Shown: positions 39,938 through 48,750, numbered from the stretch's first letter. The stretch is DNA of 64,000 nucleotides from Enhydrobacter aerosaccus (GCF_900167455.1 NZ_FUWJ01000014.1:1-64000); one strand, 5' to 3'. Notes: generated by a model not told the origin, from the sequence alone. Numbers and translations are program-made.

Positions 39938-40357
39938 TTAGGCGATGACGGTTGCCGGCATCCAGAACTTTCGTCGACGAAGACGCCGATGTTCCTCGTC
40001 TTCGCCGTCGTAATCGTGCAACGGCGGTGCAGCATCGAACACATCGCGCATGTCGAGGGAATTGACATTGACGATGCCGATCGACCGGCCATCGTCCTGC
40101 ATCACAGCCCCGACATAGGCGCCGCAACGGGCGCACAGAAGGTAGTCGGTGATGCCGAGGCCGAAGCGATAACGGATCAGGTCCTTGGATGCGGTGCGAA
40201 ATTCGACCGACGATGCAGGATCTCCCATGGTTCGTGCGCCATGGCGCCGGCAGAACGAACAGGCGCAGCGGCCGACGCGCATCTGGTCAGGCTGTTTCGG
40301 AGAGTCGAGACGGATCTGGATGGCGCCGCAGTGACAGGAGCCGTTGTACAGGGTCAT
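39938..40357 (-). CDS. GFA family (glutathione-dependent formaldehyde-activating-like) protein
   Basis: This is a 139-residue zinc-binding protein of the GFA fold (CENP-V/GFA). Zinc sites: GSCHCGAIQIRL, CACSFCRRHGA and LLCARCGAYV supply the cysteines. Members called Gfa bind glutathione and formaldehyde, though spontaneous reaction and broad family use make the substrate doubtful. It lies between glycerate kinase and otnK, overlapping the glycerate kinase stop by four bases. Its presence in an acid-sugar operon is unusual; it may deal with an aldehyde by-product such as glyoxal or glycolaldehyde, which is only inference. Confidence 0.85.
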   Translation of the reverse strand: MTLYNGSCHCGAIQIRLDSPKQPDQMRVGRCACSFCRRHGARTMGDPASSVEFRTASKDLIRYRFGLGITDYLLCARCGAYVGAVMQDDGRSIGIVNVNSLDMRDVFDAAPPLHDYDGEDEEHRRLRRRKFWMPATVIA

Positions 40358-41631
40358 GGCATGATCAGGGTTGCGCGGAAGTCATTGACGTTGGTGCGCG
40401 TCGGACCCGTGACAAGGCTGTCACCTAGCATTTCGAAGAAGCTGTGACCGTCATTGTCGTCGAGCATGGCCTTGGGATCGCGGCCCTTGGCCCGGGCACG
40501 GGCGAGCGTGTCGGGCGTGAAGACTGCGCCGGCGATGTCCTCCGCGCCGTCGACGCCGTCGGTATCTGCCGCCAAGCCCCAAATTTCGGGAGCACCATCG
40601 GCCGCGATGGCTTCGCTCAAGAGATATTCGACATTGCGTCCGCCCCGACCTTTGCCGCGCACCGTCACGGTCGTCTCGCCCCCCGACAGGATGACGGTCG
40701 GCTTGCCCTGCGCCTTCGCGAGCGCCAGCGCCTGGTGTGCGTGCGCTGCACCAAGGTCGCGCGCCTCGCCTTCGAGATTGTCGCCCAGCATGATGACCTC
40801 GCAACCCCGGTGGCGGCCAACCTCGGCGGCGGCTTCGAGCGAGCGCTGGGGCGTGGCGACCATGATCGTCTCGACGCGTGCCAGTCGCGGGTCTCCCGGC
40901 TTGGGCGTTTCCTCGATCCTGCCGGCGGCGCCTGCCTCGAGATGGGCACGCACCGCGGAGGAGGACTCGATGTGATATTTCCGGAGCACGGCCAAGGCGT
41001 CGGCGAAGGTCGTGCGGTCAGGCACCGTCGGTCCCGAACCGATGACGCCGGGGTCATCGTTGGGCACGTCGGAAATCAGCCAGCTCAATACCCGTGCCGG
41101 CTGGGCCGCGATCGCCAGTCGCCCGCCCTTGATGGCAGAGAGGTGCTTTCGCACCGTATTCATCTCGACGATGTTGGCGCCCGATTTCAGCAACGCCCGA
41201 TTGACGTCCTGCTTGTCTGCCAGTGTCAGGTCGGCGGCGGGCAGGGCGAGAAGCGCCGAGGCTCCGCCCGAAATCAGGCACAGGACGAGATCGTCGGCGG
41301 AACGCCCCTTCACCATCTCCAGTATGCGGCCAGCCGCGGCACGGCCCTTGTCATCGGGTACAGGATGGGCCGCCTCGACGATCTCGATGCGTTCGCAGGG
41401 TTCACCGTAGCCATAACGCGTGACCACCAACCCTTCGAGCGGATGAGGCCATCGCTCCTCGACGGCGCGGGCCATTGCCGCGCTCGCCTTGCCGGCGCCG
41501 ATGACGATGGTGCGGCCTTTGGGCGGCTGGAGCTTGTCGATGTAGGGAGCGAGGCAGGTGGCGGGGCGAGCGGCGGCAAGCGCTGCATCGAACAGGTCAC
41601 GCAGCAGGGCGCGGGCGTCGGCGTCTTTCAT
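40354..41631 (-). CDS. Glycerate 2-kinase, MOFRL family
   Basis: This is a 425-residue protein of the class II glycerate kinase family. The N-terminal part has TIVIGAGKASAAMARAVEERW and VLCLISGGASALLALP, and the C-terminal MOFRL region carries GRGGRNVEYLL and LAADTDGVDGAEDIAGA. It phosphorylates D-glycerate at C2 (or C3 in some members) for entry into glycolysis. It is the first gene of a seven-gene run with overlapping or nearly abutting ends, 29 bases from the divergent N-formylglutamate amidohydrolase gene. Confidence 0.9.
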   Translation of the reverse strand: MKDADARALLRDLFDAALAAARPATCLAPYIDKLQPPKGRTIVIGAGKASAAMARAVEERWPHPLEGLVVTRYGYGEPCERIEIVEAAHPVPDDKGRAAAGRILEMVKGRSADDLVLCLISGGASALLALPAADLTLADKQDVNRALLKSGANIVEMNTVRKHLSAIKGGRLAIAAQPARVLSWLISDVPNDDPGVIGSGPTVPDRTTFADALAVLRKYHIESSSAVRAHLEAGAAGRIEETPKPGDPRLARVETIMVATPQRSLEAAAEVGRHRGCEVIMLGDNLEGEARDLGAAHAHQALALAKAQGKPTVILSGGETTVTVRGKGRGGRNVEYLLSEAIAADGAPEIWGLAADTDGVDGAEDIAGAVFTPDTLARARAKGRDPKAMLDDNDGHSFFEMLGDSLVTGPTRTNVNDFRATLIMP

Positions 41632-41660
41632 TTGCGCAATCTTCGCACTATAGGGGCGCG

Positions 41661-42428
41661 ATGCAACCGTTGCTCGGGCCGGACGATCCGCCGCCCTTTT
41701 CTGTGCATAACCTCAAGGGCGAAGCGCCACTTCTGCTGCTTTGCGATCATGCTGCCAAGGCTGTTCCCAGGTCACTCGGCACGCTTGGCGTGCCCGAAGG
41801 CGAACTGTCCCGTCATATCGGCTGGGATATCGGTGGGCTGGAAGCGGCCCAGGAACTCTCGACGCTGCTCGATGCGCCACTCGTCGCGTCCGGCTATTCG
41901 CGATTGGTGATCGACTGCAATCGCTGGCCCGGTGGCGAGGGCTCGACGCCCGAAGTGAGTGACGGCACTCCCGTGCCCGGGAACCGGGGATTGACCAAGG
42001 AGCAGATCGATACCCGGGCGCAGGCCTGCTTCTGGCCATACCATCACGAGGTCGATCGCCAGCTCGATCGCATGACGGTCGGCGGCCGTAAGGTCTGCTT
42101 GCTGGTGGTGCACAGCTTCACGCCCGAGATGAAGGGCTTCAAGCGCCCCTGGCACGTCGGCGTGCTATGGACCGACGATCCGCGTCTGCCGCATCCGTTG
42201 CTGGCGGAGCTGCGGCGCGATCCCACACTGGTCGTGGGAGATAACGAACCCTATTCGGCCCGTGCTTCTTACGAATATACGCTCACGGCCCATGCGCGGC
42301 CGCGGGCCTTGCCGCATTGCTCGCTTGAGGTAAGGCAGGATCTCATGGCCACGCCGGAAGCGGCGAGAAGCTGGGGACGGCGGCTGGCACCGGCGATCCG
42401 CACTGCCGTTGCGGCCGCCTTGGCCTGA
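41661..42428 (+). CDS. N-formylglutamate amidohydrolase family protein
   Basis: This is a 255-residue protein of the N-formylglutamate amidohydrolase (HutG/NFGase) family. Diagnostic segments are LLLLCDHAAKAVPRSL, HIGWDIGGLEAAQELS, RLVIDCNRWPGG and LVVHSFTPEMKG, with conserved Asp/His/Glu metal ligands in the first and last. The enzyme of histidine degradation releases formate from N-formylglutamate; divergent members without hut neighbours, as here, may use other N-acyl amino acids. It diverges from the glycerate kinase operon. Confidence 0.88.
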   Translation: MQPLLGPDDPPPFSVHNLKGEAPLLLLCDHAAKAVPRSLGTLGVPEGELSRHIGWDIGGLEAAQELSTLLDAPLVASGYSRLVIDCNRWPGGEGSTPEVSDGTPVPGNRGLTKEQIDTRAQACFWPYHHEVDRQLDRMTVGGRKVCLLVVHSFTPEMKGFKRPWHVGVLWTDDPRLPHPLLAELRRDPTLVVGDNEPYSARASYEYTLTAHARPRALPHCSLEVRQDLMATPEAARSWGRRLAPAIRTAVAAALA

Positions 42429-42455
42429 CCCTATATCGGCGCAATGGAGACTCCC

Positions 42456-42755
42456 ATGGATGACAAGACCCGCACCGAGCTCGAAGCTGCCGCCTTTCGT
42501 CGGCTCGTCGCCCATCTTCAGGAGCGCACCGACGTCCAGAATATCGACCTGATGAATCTCGCCGGCTTCTGCCGCAATTGCCTGTCGCGCTGGTATCGCG
42601 AGGAAGCAGGCAAGAAGGGCATCGAGGTGCCCGATCCGGAGGCGCGGAAGATCGTCTACGGCATGCCGTACGAAGAGTGGAAGGCCAAGTACCAGAAGGA
42701 AGCCTCGGGCGACCAGAAAAAGGCCTTCGACAAGGCCCAGCACAAGCACGGCTGA
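42456..42755 (+). CDS. DUF1244 domain-containing protein
   Basis: This is a 99-residue protein of DUF1244, found widely in Alphaproteobacteria. It has FRRLVAHLQERTDVQNIDLM, then LAGFCRNCLSRWYREEA with two cysteines (CxxC) that may bind metal, and the strongly conserved YGMPYEEWKAKYQ. The function is unknown. An ATG at 42456 has GGAGA seven bases upstream; ATG 42444 in frame is the alternative. The next gene is gapR, a frequent neighbour in this class. Confidence 0.92.
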   Translation: MDDKTRTELEAAAFRRLVAHLQERTDVQNIDLMNLAGFCRNCLSRWYREEAGKKGIEVPDPEARKIVYGMPYEEWKAKYQKEASGDQKKAFDKAQHKHG

Positions 42756-42887
42756 TCGTCCATACGGCAGCGAGGGGAGACGGCAGGATGTCTCCCCGTT
42801 ATCCCCACCTTTCAGGGCCTCGATGTCATTGAGCAGACACGGTCGTCGCTTCTATGGTCCTGCCCGTCGGATCAAGGAGTAGTGGAC

Positions 42888-43160
42888 ATGCCGGACGGGA
42901 GCGCTGTTTCGAAGAAGGTCAAGGCTGGAGAGGTCGCCGCCGACCGGCTGAAGAGCTTCATCGAACGCATCGAGAAACTCGAGGAAGAGCGCAAGGCGAT
43001 CGGCAGCGACATCCGCGACGTGTATGCCGAAGCCAAGGGCGTGGGCTACGACGTCAAGACCATGCGCAAGATCGTGTCGCTGCGGAAGATGAATGCTGCC
43101 GACCGCGACGAGCAGGAAGCCCTGCTGGATACCTACAAGCACGCGCTCGGCATGATCTGA
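42888..43160 (+). CDS. gapR: GapR-type DNA-binding protein (DUF2312)
   Basis: This is a 90-residue basic, mainly helical protein of DUF2312. The core GEVAADRLKSFIERIEKLEEE, then KAIGSDIRDVYAEAKGVGYD and TMRKIVSLRKMN, matches GapR of Caulobacter, which wraps overtwisted DNA ahead of moving polymerases and helps topoisomerases. The ATG at 42888 has AAGGAGT seven bases upstream; a GTG two codons earlier is possible. It is single-copy and usually essential. The start choice affects only two residues. Confidence 0.9.
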   Translation: MPDGSAVSKKVKAGEVAADRLKSFIERIEKLEEERKAIGSDIRDVYAEAKGVGYDVKTMRKIVSLRKMNAADRDEQEALLDTYKHALGMI

Positions 43161-43263
43161 CCGGCCTGCGAAAGAGCAGGGTGTTGGGCATTTTCCCGCG
43201 CTCGACACCCCGTTAGGCTTCCTCTCGGCACGGACCCGCCAAAAGGGCCGGCCGGAGGAAACA

Positions 43264-44235
43264 ATGAGACTCGCATCGCGCCGCGGCTTCGTCGTTGGCT
43301 CACTGGCCTCGTTGGCTAGCGCCGCGTCCGTCCGGGCGGACAGTTTTCCATCGCAGCCCATTCATATGGTCGTGCCGTTTCCTCCGGGAGGTGGCACCGA
43401 TGCCTTGGCGCGCGCCATCCAGGAGCCTCTGCAGAAGGCGCTGGGCCAGAGCATCATCATCGAGAACAGGGGCGGCGGCGGCGGCAATCTCGGCCACGAG
43501 ATCGTCGCCAAGGCGGCGCCCGACGGCTACACGGTCCTGGTGAGCAGCAACAACCAGATGCTGTACCCGTTTCTGGTCGCGCATCTCGGCTTCGATCCGG
43601 CGGCGTTCGTGCCGATCGGCTTCATTGCCAAGCAGGAGTCGGTCTTCGTCGGCAGCGCCGACGCGCCGTGGAAGGATCTCGCAGAGATCACCGAAGCGGC
43701 ACGCAAGGCGCCGGGCGAGGTGCAGTACGGAACGGCTGGCGTCAGCACGCCGATGCACCTGTCGACCGAGCGCTACGCGATCCTGAACAAGATCAGCCTC
43801 ACGCACGTGCCTTTCCGCGGCACCGGACCGCTGGTGACGGACTTGCTGGGCGGACATGTGAAGCTCGGCATGTCGAGCCTCACCAGCGTGGCGCAGTATC
43901 TGTCGAGCGGACGGTTGAAGCCCTACGGCATGGCGGCGCCGGAGCGGGCGCAATCAGAACCTAATATCAAGACATTCAAGGAGCAGGGATTTGGCGACGT
44001 GGACGGCACGATCGTCTACACGCTGATCGCGCCGCCGAAGACGCCGCCGGCCGTGGTGGCACGGCTGAATGAGGCCTTGAACGAGGCCGTGGCGACGCCC
44101 GCGATGCGCGAGGATCTGCGCCAGCGCGGCTTCGTTGCCATGGGCGGGACACCCGAGGAACTCGCCACGTGGACGGCGGTGCAGGCACCGCTCTGGGGAC
44201 CGGTGCTGCAGGCGGCGGGCATCAAGCCGGAGTAG
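43264..44235 (+). CDS. Bug family tripartite tricarboxylate transporter substrate-binding protein
   Basis: This is a 323-residue periplasmic receptor with a signal peptide (residues about 1-25, SLASLASAASVRAD). The mature start SFPSQPIHMVVPFPPGGGTDAL is the Bug signature; GQSIIIENRGGGGGNLGHE and YGTAGVSTPMHLSTE follow, and HVPFRGTGPLVTDLLGGHV is the second domain landmark. GGAGGAAACA precedes the ATG. It has no permease neighbour and is an orphan receptor, like the one at 8846. Ligands are usually carboxylates. The stretch between gapR and this gene is short, so it is probably expressed separately. Confidence 0.9.
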   Translation: MRLASRRGFVVGSLASLASAASVRADSFPSQPIHMVVPFPPGGGTDALARAIQEPLQKALGQSIIIENRGGGGGNLGHEIVAKAAPDGYTVLVSSNNQMLYPFLVAHLGFDPAAFVPIGFIAKQESVFVGSADAPWKDLAEITEAARKAPGEVQYGTAGVSTPMHLSTERYAILNKISLTHVPFRGTGPLVTDLLGGHVKLGMSSLTSVAQYLSSGRLKPYGMAAPERAQSEPNIKTFKEQGFGDVDGTIVYTLIAPPKTPPAVVARLNEALNEAVATPAMREDLRQRGFVAMGGTPEELATWTAVQAPLWGPVLQAAGIKPE

Positions 44236-44267
44236 CGACGAGTTCGTCGGCCGCCGCGGGATCTGCC

Positions 44268-44945
44268 TCAGAACCAGATGTTCATCGCCAGCCCGTGGCG
44301 ATCGCGAACATCAGTGGCGCCCAGGCATGTTGCCTTGCCCTCTGCGATCAACTGAGCGGTGCGGCAGCACGCGACCGCGTCCAGGATATCGTCCCGGGCC
44401 GCGCCCGGCAGTCGATCGATCTCGACCGGGAAACCATGCGCTACCAGCAACCGTCGCCGATCGGCATATCCTTCCGGTTTGCGCTTCTTGCTGGGGAGCG
44501 GCTTGCCGCCATTCATGCGGGCAAAGGCGAGTTCGGGATGCGCTTCGTGGAGGATAGTGCGCAGCCCAGGGCGCTGGCGCAGCAATTCGTCGATCTCACG
44601 GACCTTGGGCAGGATGTTGAACATCTGCTGGGTGAGGCCGATGCCGAGCTTCTTGCTGATGGCATTTGCTTCCGCATAGCTGCCGCACTCGAGCGCCGGC
44701 CGGCAGGGGCTGGGAAAGACCGAGCTTGCGCGGCCGGCCAGCAGCTTGCGCGCCGCCTGCTCGCAATCACGTCCGCCGCGCCGCGGCACGTCCAGCAGCC
44801 CGAACGGCATATCGACGGCCAAAATGGAAAGGCCCTCGCAGATGTCTGCGAGGGCCTTCACCACCTGAATATCGAGGACGCCTCTCTCGTCGCGGCGGCA
44901 GACGACCCACCCCGTGGGGCAGCCGTCGGCGCCGGCGACGATCAA
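44268..44945 (-). CDS. DUF429 domain-containing protein
   Basis: This is a 225-residue protein of DUF429, a family of unknown function with an RNase H-like fold in its core. It starts from TTG with IVAGADGCPTGWVVCRR, has LAVDMPFGLLDVPRRGGR (a conserved DxPxG-like region) and SSVFPSPCRPALEC, and ends with AARDDILDAVACCRTAQL, where acidic residues cluster. No catalytic evidence exists. It lies seven bases after the icd stop on the same strand, so it may be co-transcribed with icd. Confidence 0.85.
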   Translation of the reverse strand: MIVAGADGCPTGWVVCRRDERGVLDIQVVKALADICEGLSILAVDMPFGLLDVPRRGGRDCEQAARKLLAGRASSVFPSPCRPALECGSYAEANAISKKLGIGLTQQMFNILPKVREIDELLRQRPGLRTILHEAHPELAFARMNGGKPLPSKKRKPEGYADRRRLLVAHGFPVEIDRLPGAARDDILDAVACCRTAQLIAEGKATCLGATDVRDRHGLAMNIWF

Positions 44946-44952
44946 GGAACGA

Positions 44953-46170
44953 CTACCAATTGGCCATCTTGGCCTTGAGGTTGGCGTCGAGCGTGTCGAG
45001 GAAGTCCTGGGTGTTGAGGTAGGGATGCTTGGGATCGATCAGGATCGCGAGATCCTTGGTCATCTTGCCGCTCTCCACCGTCTCGACGCAGACCTTCTCG
45101 AGCGTGTCGGCGAACTTCACCACGTCGGGCGTGCCGTCGAACGTGCCGCGATACTTGAGGCCCTGCGTCCAGGCGAAGATCGAGGCGATCGGATTGGTCG
45201 AGGTCGGCTTGCCCTTCTGGTGTTCGCGATAGTGGCGGGTCACCGTACCGTGCGCGGCCTCGGCTTCGACGGTCTTGCCGTCCGGCGTCATCAGCACCGA
45301 GGTCATGAGACCGAGCGAGCCGAAGCCCTGGGCCACGGTGTCGGACTGCACGTCGCCGTCGTAGTTCTTGCAGGCCCAGACGAACTCGCCGTGCCACTTC
45401 AGGGCCGAGGCAACCATGTCGTCGATCAGACGATGTTCGTAGGTGATGCCCTTGGCCTTGAACTTGTCGGCGAATTCCTCGTTGAACACCTTCTCGAACA
45501 GATCCTTGAAGCGGCCGTCATAGCGCTTGAGGATGGTGTTCTTGGTCGAGAGATAGACCGGCCAGCCGCGCATCAGGCCGTAATTGAACGAGCTGCGGGC
45601 GAAGCCGATGATCGAATCGTCGAGATTGTACATGACCATGGCGACGCCGCCGCCCGGATAGTCGAACACGTTGTGCTCGATCACCTTGCCGTCGGCGCCC
45701 TCGAACTTGACCGTGAGTTTGCCCTTGCCCGGCACGACGAAGTCGGTGGCGCGATACTGGTCACCATAGGCATGGCGGCCGATGACGATCGGCTTGGTCC
45801 AGCCGGGCACCAGCCGCGGCACGTTCTTGCAGACGATGGGTTCGCGGAAGATAGTGCCGCCGATGATGTTGCGGATGGTGCCGTTCGGCGACTTCCACAT
45901 TTCCTTGAGATTGAATTCCTTCACGCGCGCTTCGTCCGGCGTGATGGTGGCGCACTTGACGGCAACGCCGTACTGCTGCGTCGCCTTGGCGGAATCGACC
46001 GTCACCTGGTCGTTGGTCTTGTCGCGGAATTCGACGCCGAGGTCGTAATACTTCAGGTCGATGTCGAGATACGGCAGGATCAGCTTGTCCTTGATGAACT
46101 TCCAGATGATGCGGGTCATCTCGTCGCCGTCCATCTCGACGACAGGATTCTTCACCTTGATCTTCGCCAT
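44953..46170 (-). CDS. icd: Isocitrate dehydrogenase (NADP+), dimeric type
   Basis: This is a 405-residue isocitrate dehydrogenase of the eukaryote-like type II subfamily. Key segments: NPVVEMDGDEMTRIIW at the N-terminus, SPNGTIRNIIGGTIFREPI (isocitrate-binding serine and arginine), YKNYDGD-like ACKNYDGDVQSD (metal aspartates) and AHGTVTRHYREHQKG (NADP-binding region). It converts isocitrate to 2-oxoglutarate with NADPH production in the TCA cycle. The gene stands alone on the minus strand with DUF429 behind it. The ATG start lies after a usual ribosome-binding GGAAG. Confidence 0.96.
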   Translation of the reverse strand: MAKIKVKNPVVEMDGDEMTRIIWKFIKDKLILPYLDIDLKYYDLGVEFRDKTNDQVTVDSAKATQQYGVAVKCATITPDEARVKEFNLKEMWKSPNGTIRNIIGGTIFREPIVCKNVPRLVPGWTKPIVIGRHAYGDQYRATDFVVPGKGKLTVKFEGADGKVIEHNVFDYPGGGVAMVMYNLDDSIIGFARSSFNYGLMRGWPVYLSTKNTILKRYDGRFKDLFEKVFNEEFADKFKAKGITYEHRLIDDMVASALKWHGEFVWACKNYDGDVQSDTVAQGFGSLGLMTSVLMTPDGKTVEAEAAHGTVTRHYREHQKGKPTSTNPIASIFAWTQGLKYRGTFDGTPDVVKFADTLEKVCVETVESGKMTKDLAILIDPKHPYLNTQDFLDTLDANLKAKMANW

Positions 46171-46256
46171 CGTGCTTCCTTTCGAGCCCCAAAATTCAAT
46201 GCGCGCGCGGTTTTAGCGAAGCGGGGCCAGCCCGGCAAGCTGACCGCCGGATGGGC

Positions 46257-46865
46257 TCAAAGCCGGTCCAGCTCCTTTTCCGCGCCCGCGACGCGGGGCA
46301 TGGCGGCCAGGGCGGGCAGCAGGTCCTTCAGGTCGTTCACGAACACGACATGGTCGAGATGCGTGGGGGCGGCGAACCCTCCGTCGACGACGCCGCGCAG
46401 GAGGGAAGCCAGCGGCTCCCAATAGCCCCCGACATCGAGGATCGCGATCGGTTTGGCATGCAGTCCCAGGGTGCGCCAGGACAGGACCTCGAAGAACTCC
46501 TCCAGCGTGCCAATTCCGCCCGGCAGGACGACAAAGGCATCGGCGCGCTCGAACATCTGCAATTTGCGCTGATGCATGGTCTCGACCACGATCGTTTCGT
46601 GCAACTCGGGATGTCCGGCCTCGCGCTCGAGCAGGAACTGGGGGATGACCCCGACCACACGACCGCCGCCGTCCAGGGCGGCATTGGCGAGCACCCCCAT
46701 GAGGCCGACGCCGCCGCCGCCATAGACCAGCGTCACTTTCTCGCGGGCCAGCAGCTGGCCGAGGGCGGTGGCGAGCTGGCGGGCCTCCGGTTCCTTGCCG
46801 AAACGGGCGCCGCAGAACACGCAAATAGAGTTCGGGATGAGGTCAGAGACAGGCGGACTGTTCAT
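46257..46865 (-). CDS. TIGR00730 family Rossmann-fold protein (LOG-type cytokinin riboside 5'-monophosphate phosphoribohydrolase)
   Basis: This is a 202-residue protein of the LOG/YvdD family. Motifs: SICVFCGARFGKEPEARQLA at the N-terminus, VYGGGGVGLMGVLANAAL (phosphate binding), and FVVLPGGIGTLEEFFEVLSW, the PGGxGTxxE signature that includes the catalytic glutamate. LOG enzymes cut the ribose phosphate from N6-modified AMP, and many bacterial members hydrolyse nucleoside monophosphates. It diverges from the LysM gene over 123 bases that contain an 18-bp direct repeat. Confidence 0.9.
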   Translation of the reverse strand: MNSPPVSDLIPNSICVFCGARFGKEPEARQLATALGQLLAREKVTLVYGGGGVGLMGVLANAALDGGGRVVGVIPQFLLEREAGHPELHETIVVETMHQRKLQMFERADAFVVLPGGIGTLEEFFEVLSWRTLGLHAKPIAILDVGGYWEPLASLLRGVVDGGFAAPTHLDHVVFVNDLKDLLPALAAMPRVAGAEKELDRL

Positions 46866-46903
46866 TTACGGGACTCGACCGCCTTTCCGGACAGACGCGA
46901 CAT

Positions 46904-46940
46904 GATATCATTTTGCGGAAGGGATATCATTTCGCCGAAG
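46904..46940. repeat. 18-bp direct repeat between the LOG and LysM genes
   Basis: GATATCATTTTGCGGAAG (46904-46921) and GATATCATTTCGCCGAAG (46923-46940) match in 16 of 18 positions. They are spaced 19 bases apart, about two helical turns, between two divergent genes. This fits two sites for one regulator on the same DNA face. Confidence 0.5.
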
Positions 46941-46988
46941 AAGGGCGCGACGCCAATAGCGGTCGGTCGTCGCACCGCTGGGAGTTTC

Positions 46989-47999
46989 ATGTCTCGCACT
47001 GTATTCGCGCTGATGGTGGTGGGTGCGGCAGTCATCGCTATCGCCCTGGGGATCGCCTGGCAAAGAAAAATGAGCGATCAGGCGGTCATCGATCGCGCCA
47101 AGGGCGTGCCGCCGGTGGCATCGCAGTCGGCTCCGGCTCCGCCGCCGTCCCCATCCTCGGAGACCCCGAGCCCGGGAGCGGCGGTGATGGCCCCGAGTTT
47201 CGACGTGGCCCGAATCGACCCGGACGGACGGGCCGTCATCGCCGGTCGGGCGGCTCCGGGCGCAAAAATCGTGCTGCTCGACGGCGGCAAGGAAATCGCC
47301 AAGGGCGACGCCGACAACAGGGGCGAATGGGTGCTTCTGCTTCAGGAACCGCCGCTGACGCCAGGCCAGCACGAACTGCGGGTGGTCCAGCATCTGGAAG
47401 GGCGCGCCCCCGTGACGTCGGAACAGGTGGTTGTCGCGGTCGTGCCGACACCCGGCCCCGGATCCAGCGACCAGACGCTCGTCATGATCGCGCCGCCCGG
47501 CTCGGCCGCCACCCTGATCCAGCCACCGAGTGCGATCGGAACGCCGAAGTCACGGGATTTGCAGTTGTCGACACTGGACTATGACGAACGTGGCCAGATG
47601 ACGGTGTCCGGACAGGCGGCCGCCGGCGCGCATGTCCGCGCCTATATCGACGACAGGATGGTAGGAGAGGGGACGGCCGGAAAAGACGGCCATTGGCGCC
47701 TGACGCCGGAGGCCTCGGTCGTTCCCGGCAAGCACACGCTGCGGCTGGACAGGCTGGGCGCGGATGGCAAGCCGACGGCGCGGCTGGAAGTCCCGTTCGA
47801 GCGCAAGGCGACGGGATCGGCTGCGGGCGACAATCGACAGCTCCATGTCGTTCGCGGCGACAACCTGTGGAACATCGCCCGCGCGCATTATGGCGAGGGC
47901 GTCCGGTTCACGGTCATCTTCGATGCCAACAAGGACCAAATTCGCGACCCGAATCTGATATACCCCGGCCAGGTTTTCGCCCTGCCGAAGGTCAATTGA
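46989..47999 (+). CDS. LysM domain-containing protein with Ig-like region
   Basis: This is a 336-residue envelope protein. It has an N-terminal membrane anchor (residues 5-25, VFALMVVGAAVIAIALGIAW), a Pro/Ser-rich linker (about 42-70), two Ig-like/bacterial adhesive modules (IDPDGRAVIAGRAAPGAKIV and YDERGQMTVSGQAAAGAHV), and a C-terminal LysM module (VVRGDNLWNIARAHYGEG then YPGQVFALPK). LysM binds peptidoglycan. The ATG at 46989 gives a proper anchor; a longer frame upstream is antisense to the LOG gene. Its place before the membrane-lipid and pilus genes may be coincidental. Confidence 0.85.
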   Translation: MSRTVFALMVVGAAVIAIALGIAWQRKMSDQAVIDRAKGVPPVASQSAPAPPPSPSSETPSPGAAVMAPSFDVARIDPDGRAVIAGRAAPGAKIVLLDGGKEIAKGDADNRGEWVLLLQEPPLTPGQHELRVVQHLEGRAPVTSEQVVVAVVPTPGPGSSDQTLVMIAPPGSAATLIQPPSAIGTPKSRDLQLSTLDYDERGQMTVSGQAAAGAHVRAYIDDRMVGEGTAGKDGHWRLTPEASVVPGKHTLRLDRLGADGKPTARLEVPFERKATGSAAGDNRQLHVVRGDNLWNIARAHYGEGVRFTVIFDANKDQIRDPNLIYPGQVFALPKVN

Positions 48000-48039
48000 G
48001 GCGAGGCTGCCCGGTCGGCCTGCAATAGAGTGTGCGCGG

Positions 48040-48732
48040 ATGTTGGCTAATTTTCTGATTCCCATTCTCGATGACGGCTGGCGATTCATCGCGATCTTTG
48101 CCGCCGTCACCTTCCTCGCGGCCTTGACCGGGCTCGCCTGGCTGTTCTGGCCGCTGATGCTGCTGACGCTGTGGTCCATCTATTTCTTTCGCGATCCGCC
48201 CCGCGCCGTGCCGCAGGATGCCGGAGTGCTGATCGCCCCTGCCGATGGCCTGGTGCAGATGGTGACCGATGCGGTCCCGCCGGCCGAGCTTGGTCTCGGC
48301 GATGCGCCGCTCACCCGGGTCTCGATCTTTCTCAGTGTGTTCGACGTCCACATCAATCGGACGCCCTGCGCCGGCACGGTCGAGGTCGTGGCCTATCGCC
48401 CCGGCCGATTCATGAACGCTGCCACCGACAAGGCCAGCGAGGACAATGAGCGCATGGCCATAGCGCTGCGCCGGCCGGACGGGCGGTTGATCGGTTGCGT
48501 GCAGATCGCCGGGTGGGTGGCGCGGCGGATCGTCTGCTATATCAAGCCCGGCCAGTCCCTTGTCGCCGGGGAGAGGTTTGGCCATATCCGGTTCGGTAGC
48601 CGCACCGATCTTTATCTTCCGACCGGGGCGCGGCTGTTGGTGGCGCCAGGGCAGCGCATGATCGGGGGCGAGACCGTGATTGCCGAGCTCGATCCCGTGA
48701 TTTCGACACCCCGCGCCGCCATCGAATTCTAG
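48040..48732 (+). CDS. psd: Phosphatidylserine decarboxylase proenzyme
   Basis: This is a 230-residue short-type (archaetidylserine-like) decarboxylase. It has two membrane helices near the N-terminus (residues about 15-50), the HxxxxP-containing segment FDVHINRTPCAG, and the self-cleavage site IRFGSRTDLYLP, where the chain breaks between Gly186 and Ser187 to form the pyruvoyl group. It makes phosphatidylethanolamine from phosphatidylserine at the inner membrane. It is followed 18 bases later by pssA, the preceding step, as in many Alphaproteobacteria. Confidence 0.92.
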   Translation: MLANFLIPILDDGWRFIAIFAAVTFLAALTGLAWLFWPLMLLTLWSIYFFRDPPRAVPQDAGVLIAPADGLVQMVTDAVPPAELGLGDAPLTRVSIFLSVFDVHINRTPCAGTVEVVAYRPGRFMNAATDKASEDNERMAIALRRPDGRLIGCVQIAGWVARRIVCYIKPGQSLVAGERFGHIRFGSRTDLYLPTGARLLVAPGQRMIGGETVIAELDPVISTPRAAIEF

Positions 48733-48750
48733 ATCCGCCAGGGGACCGTC

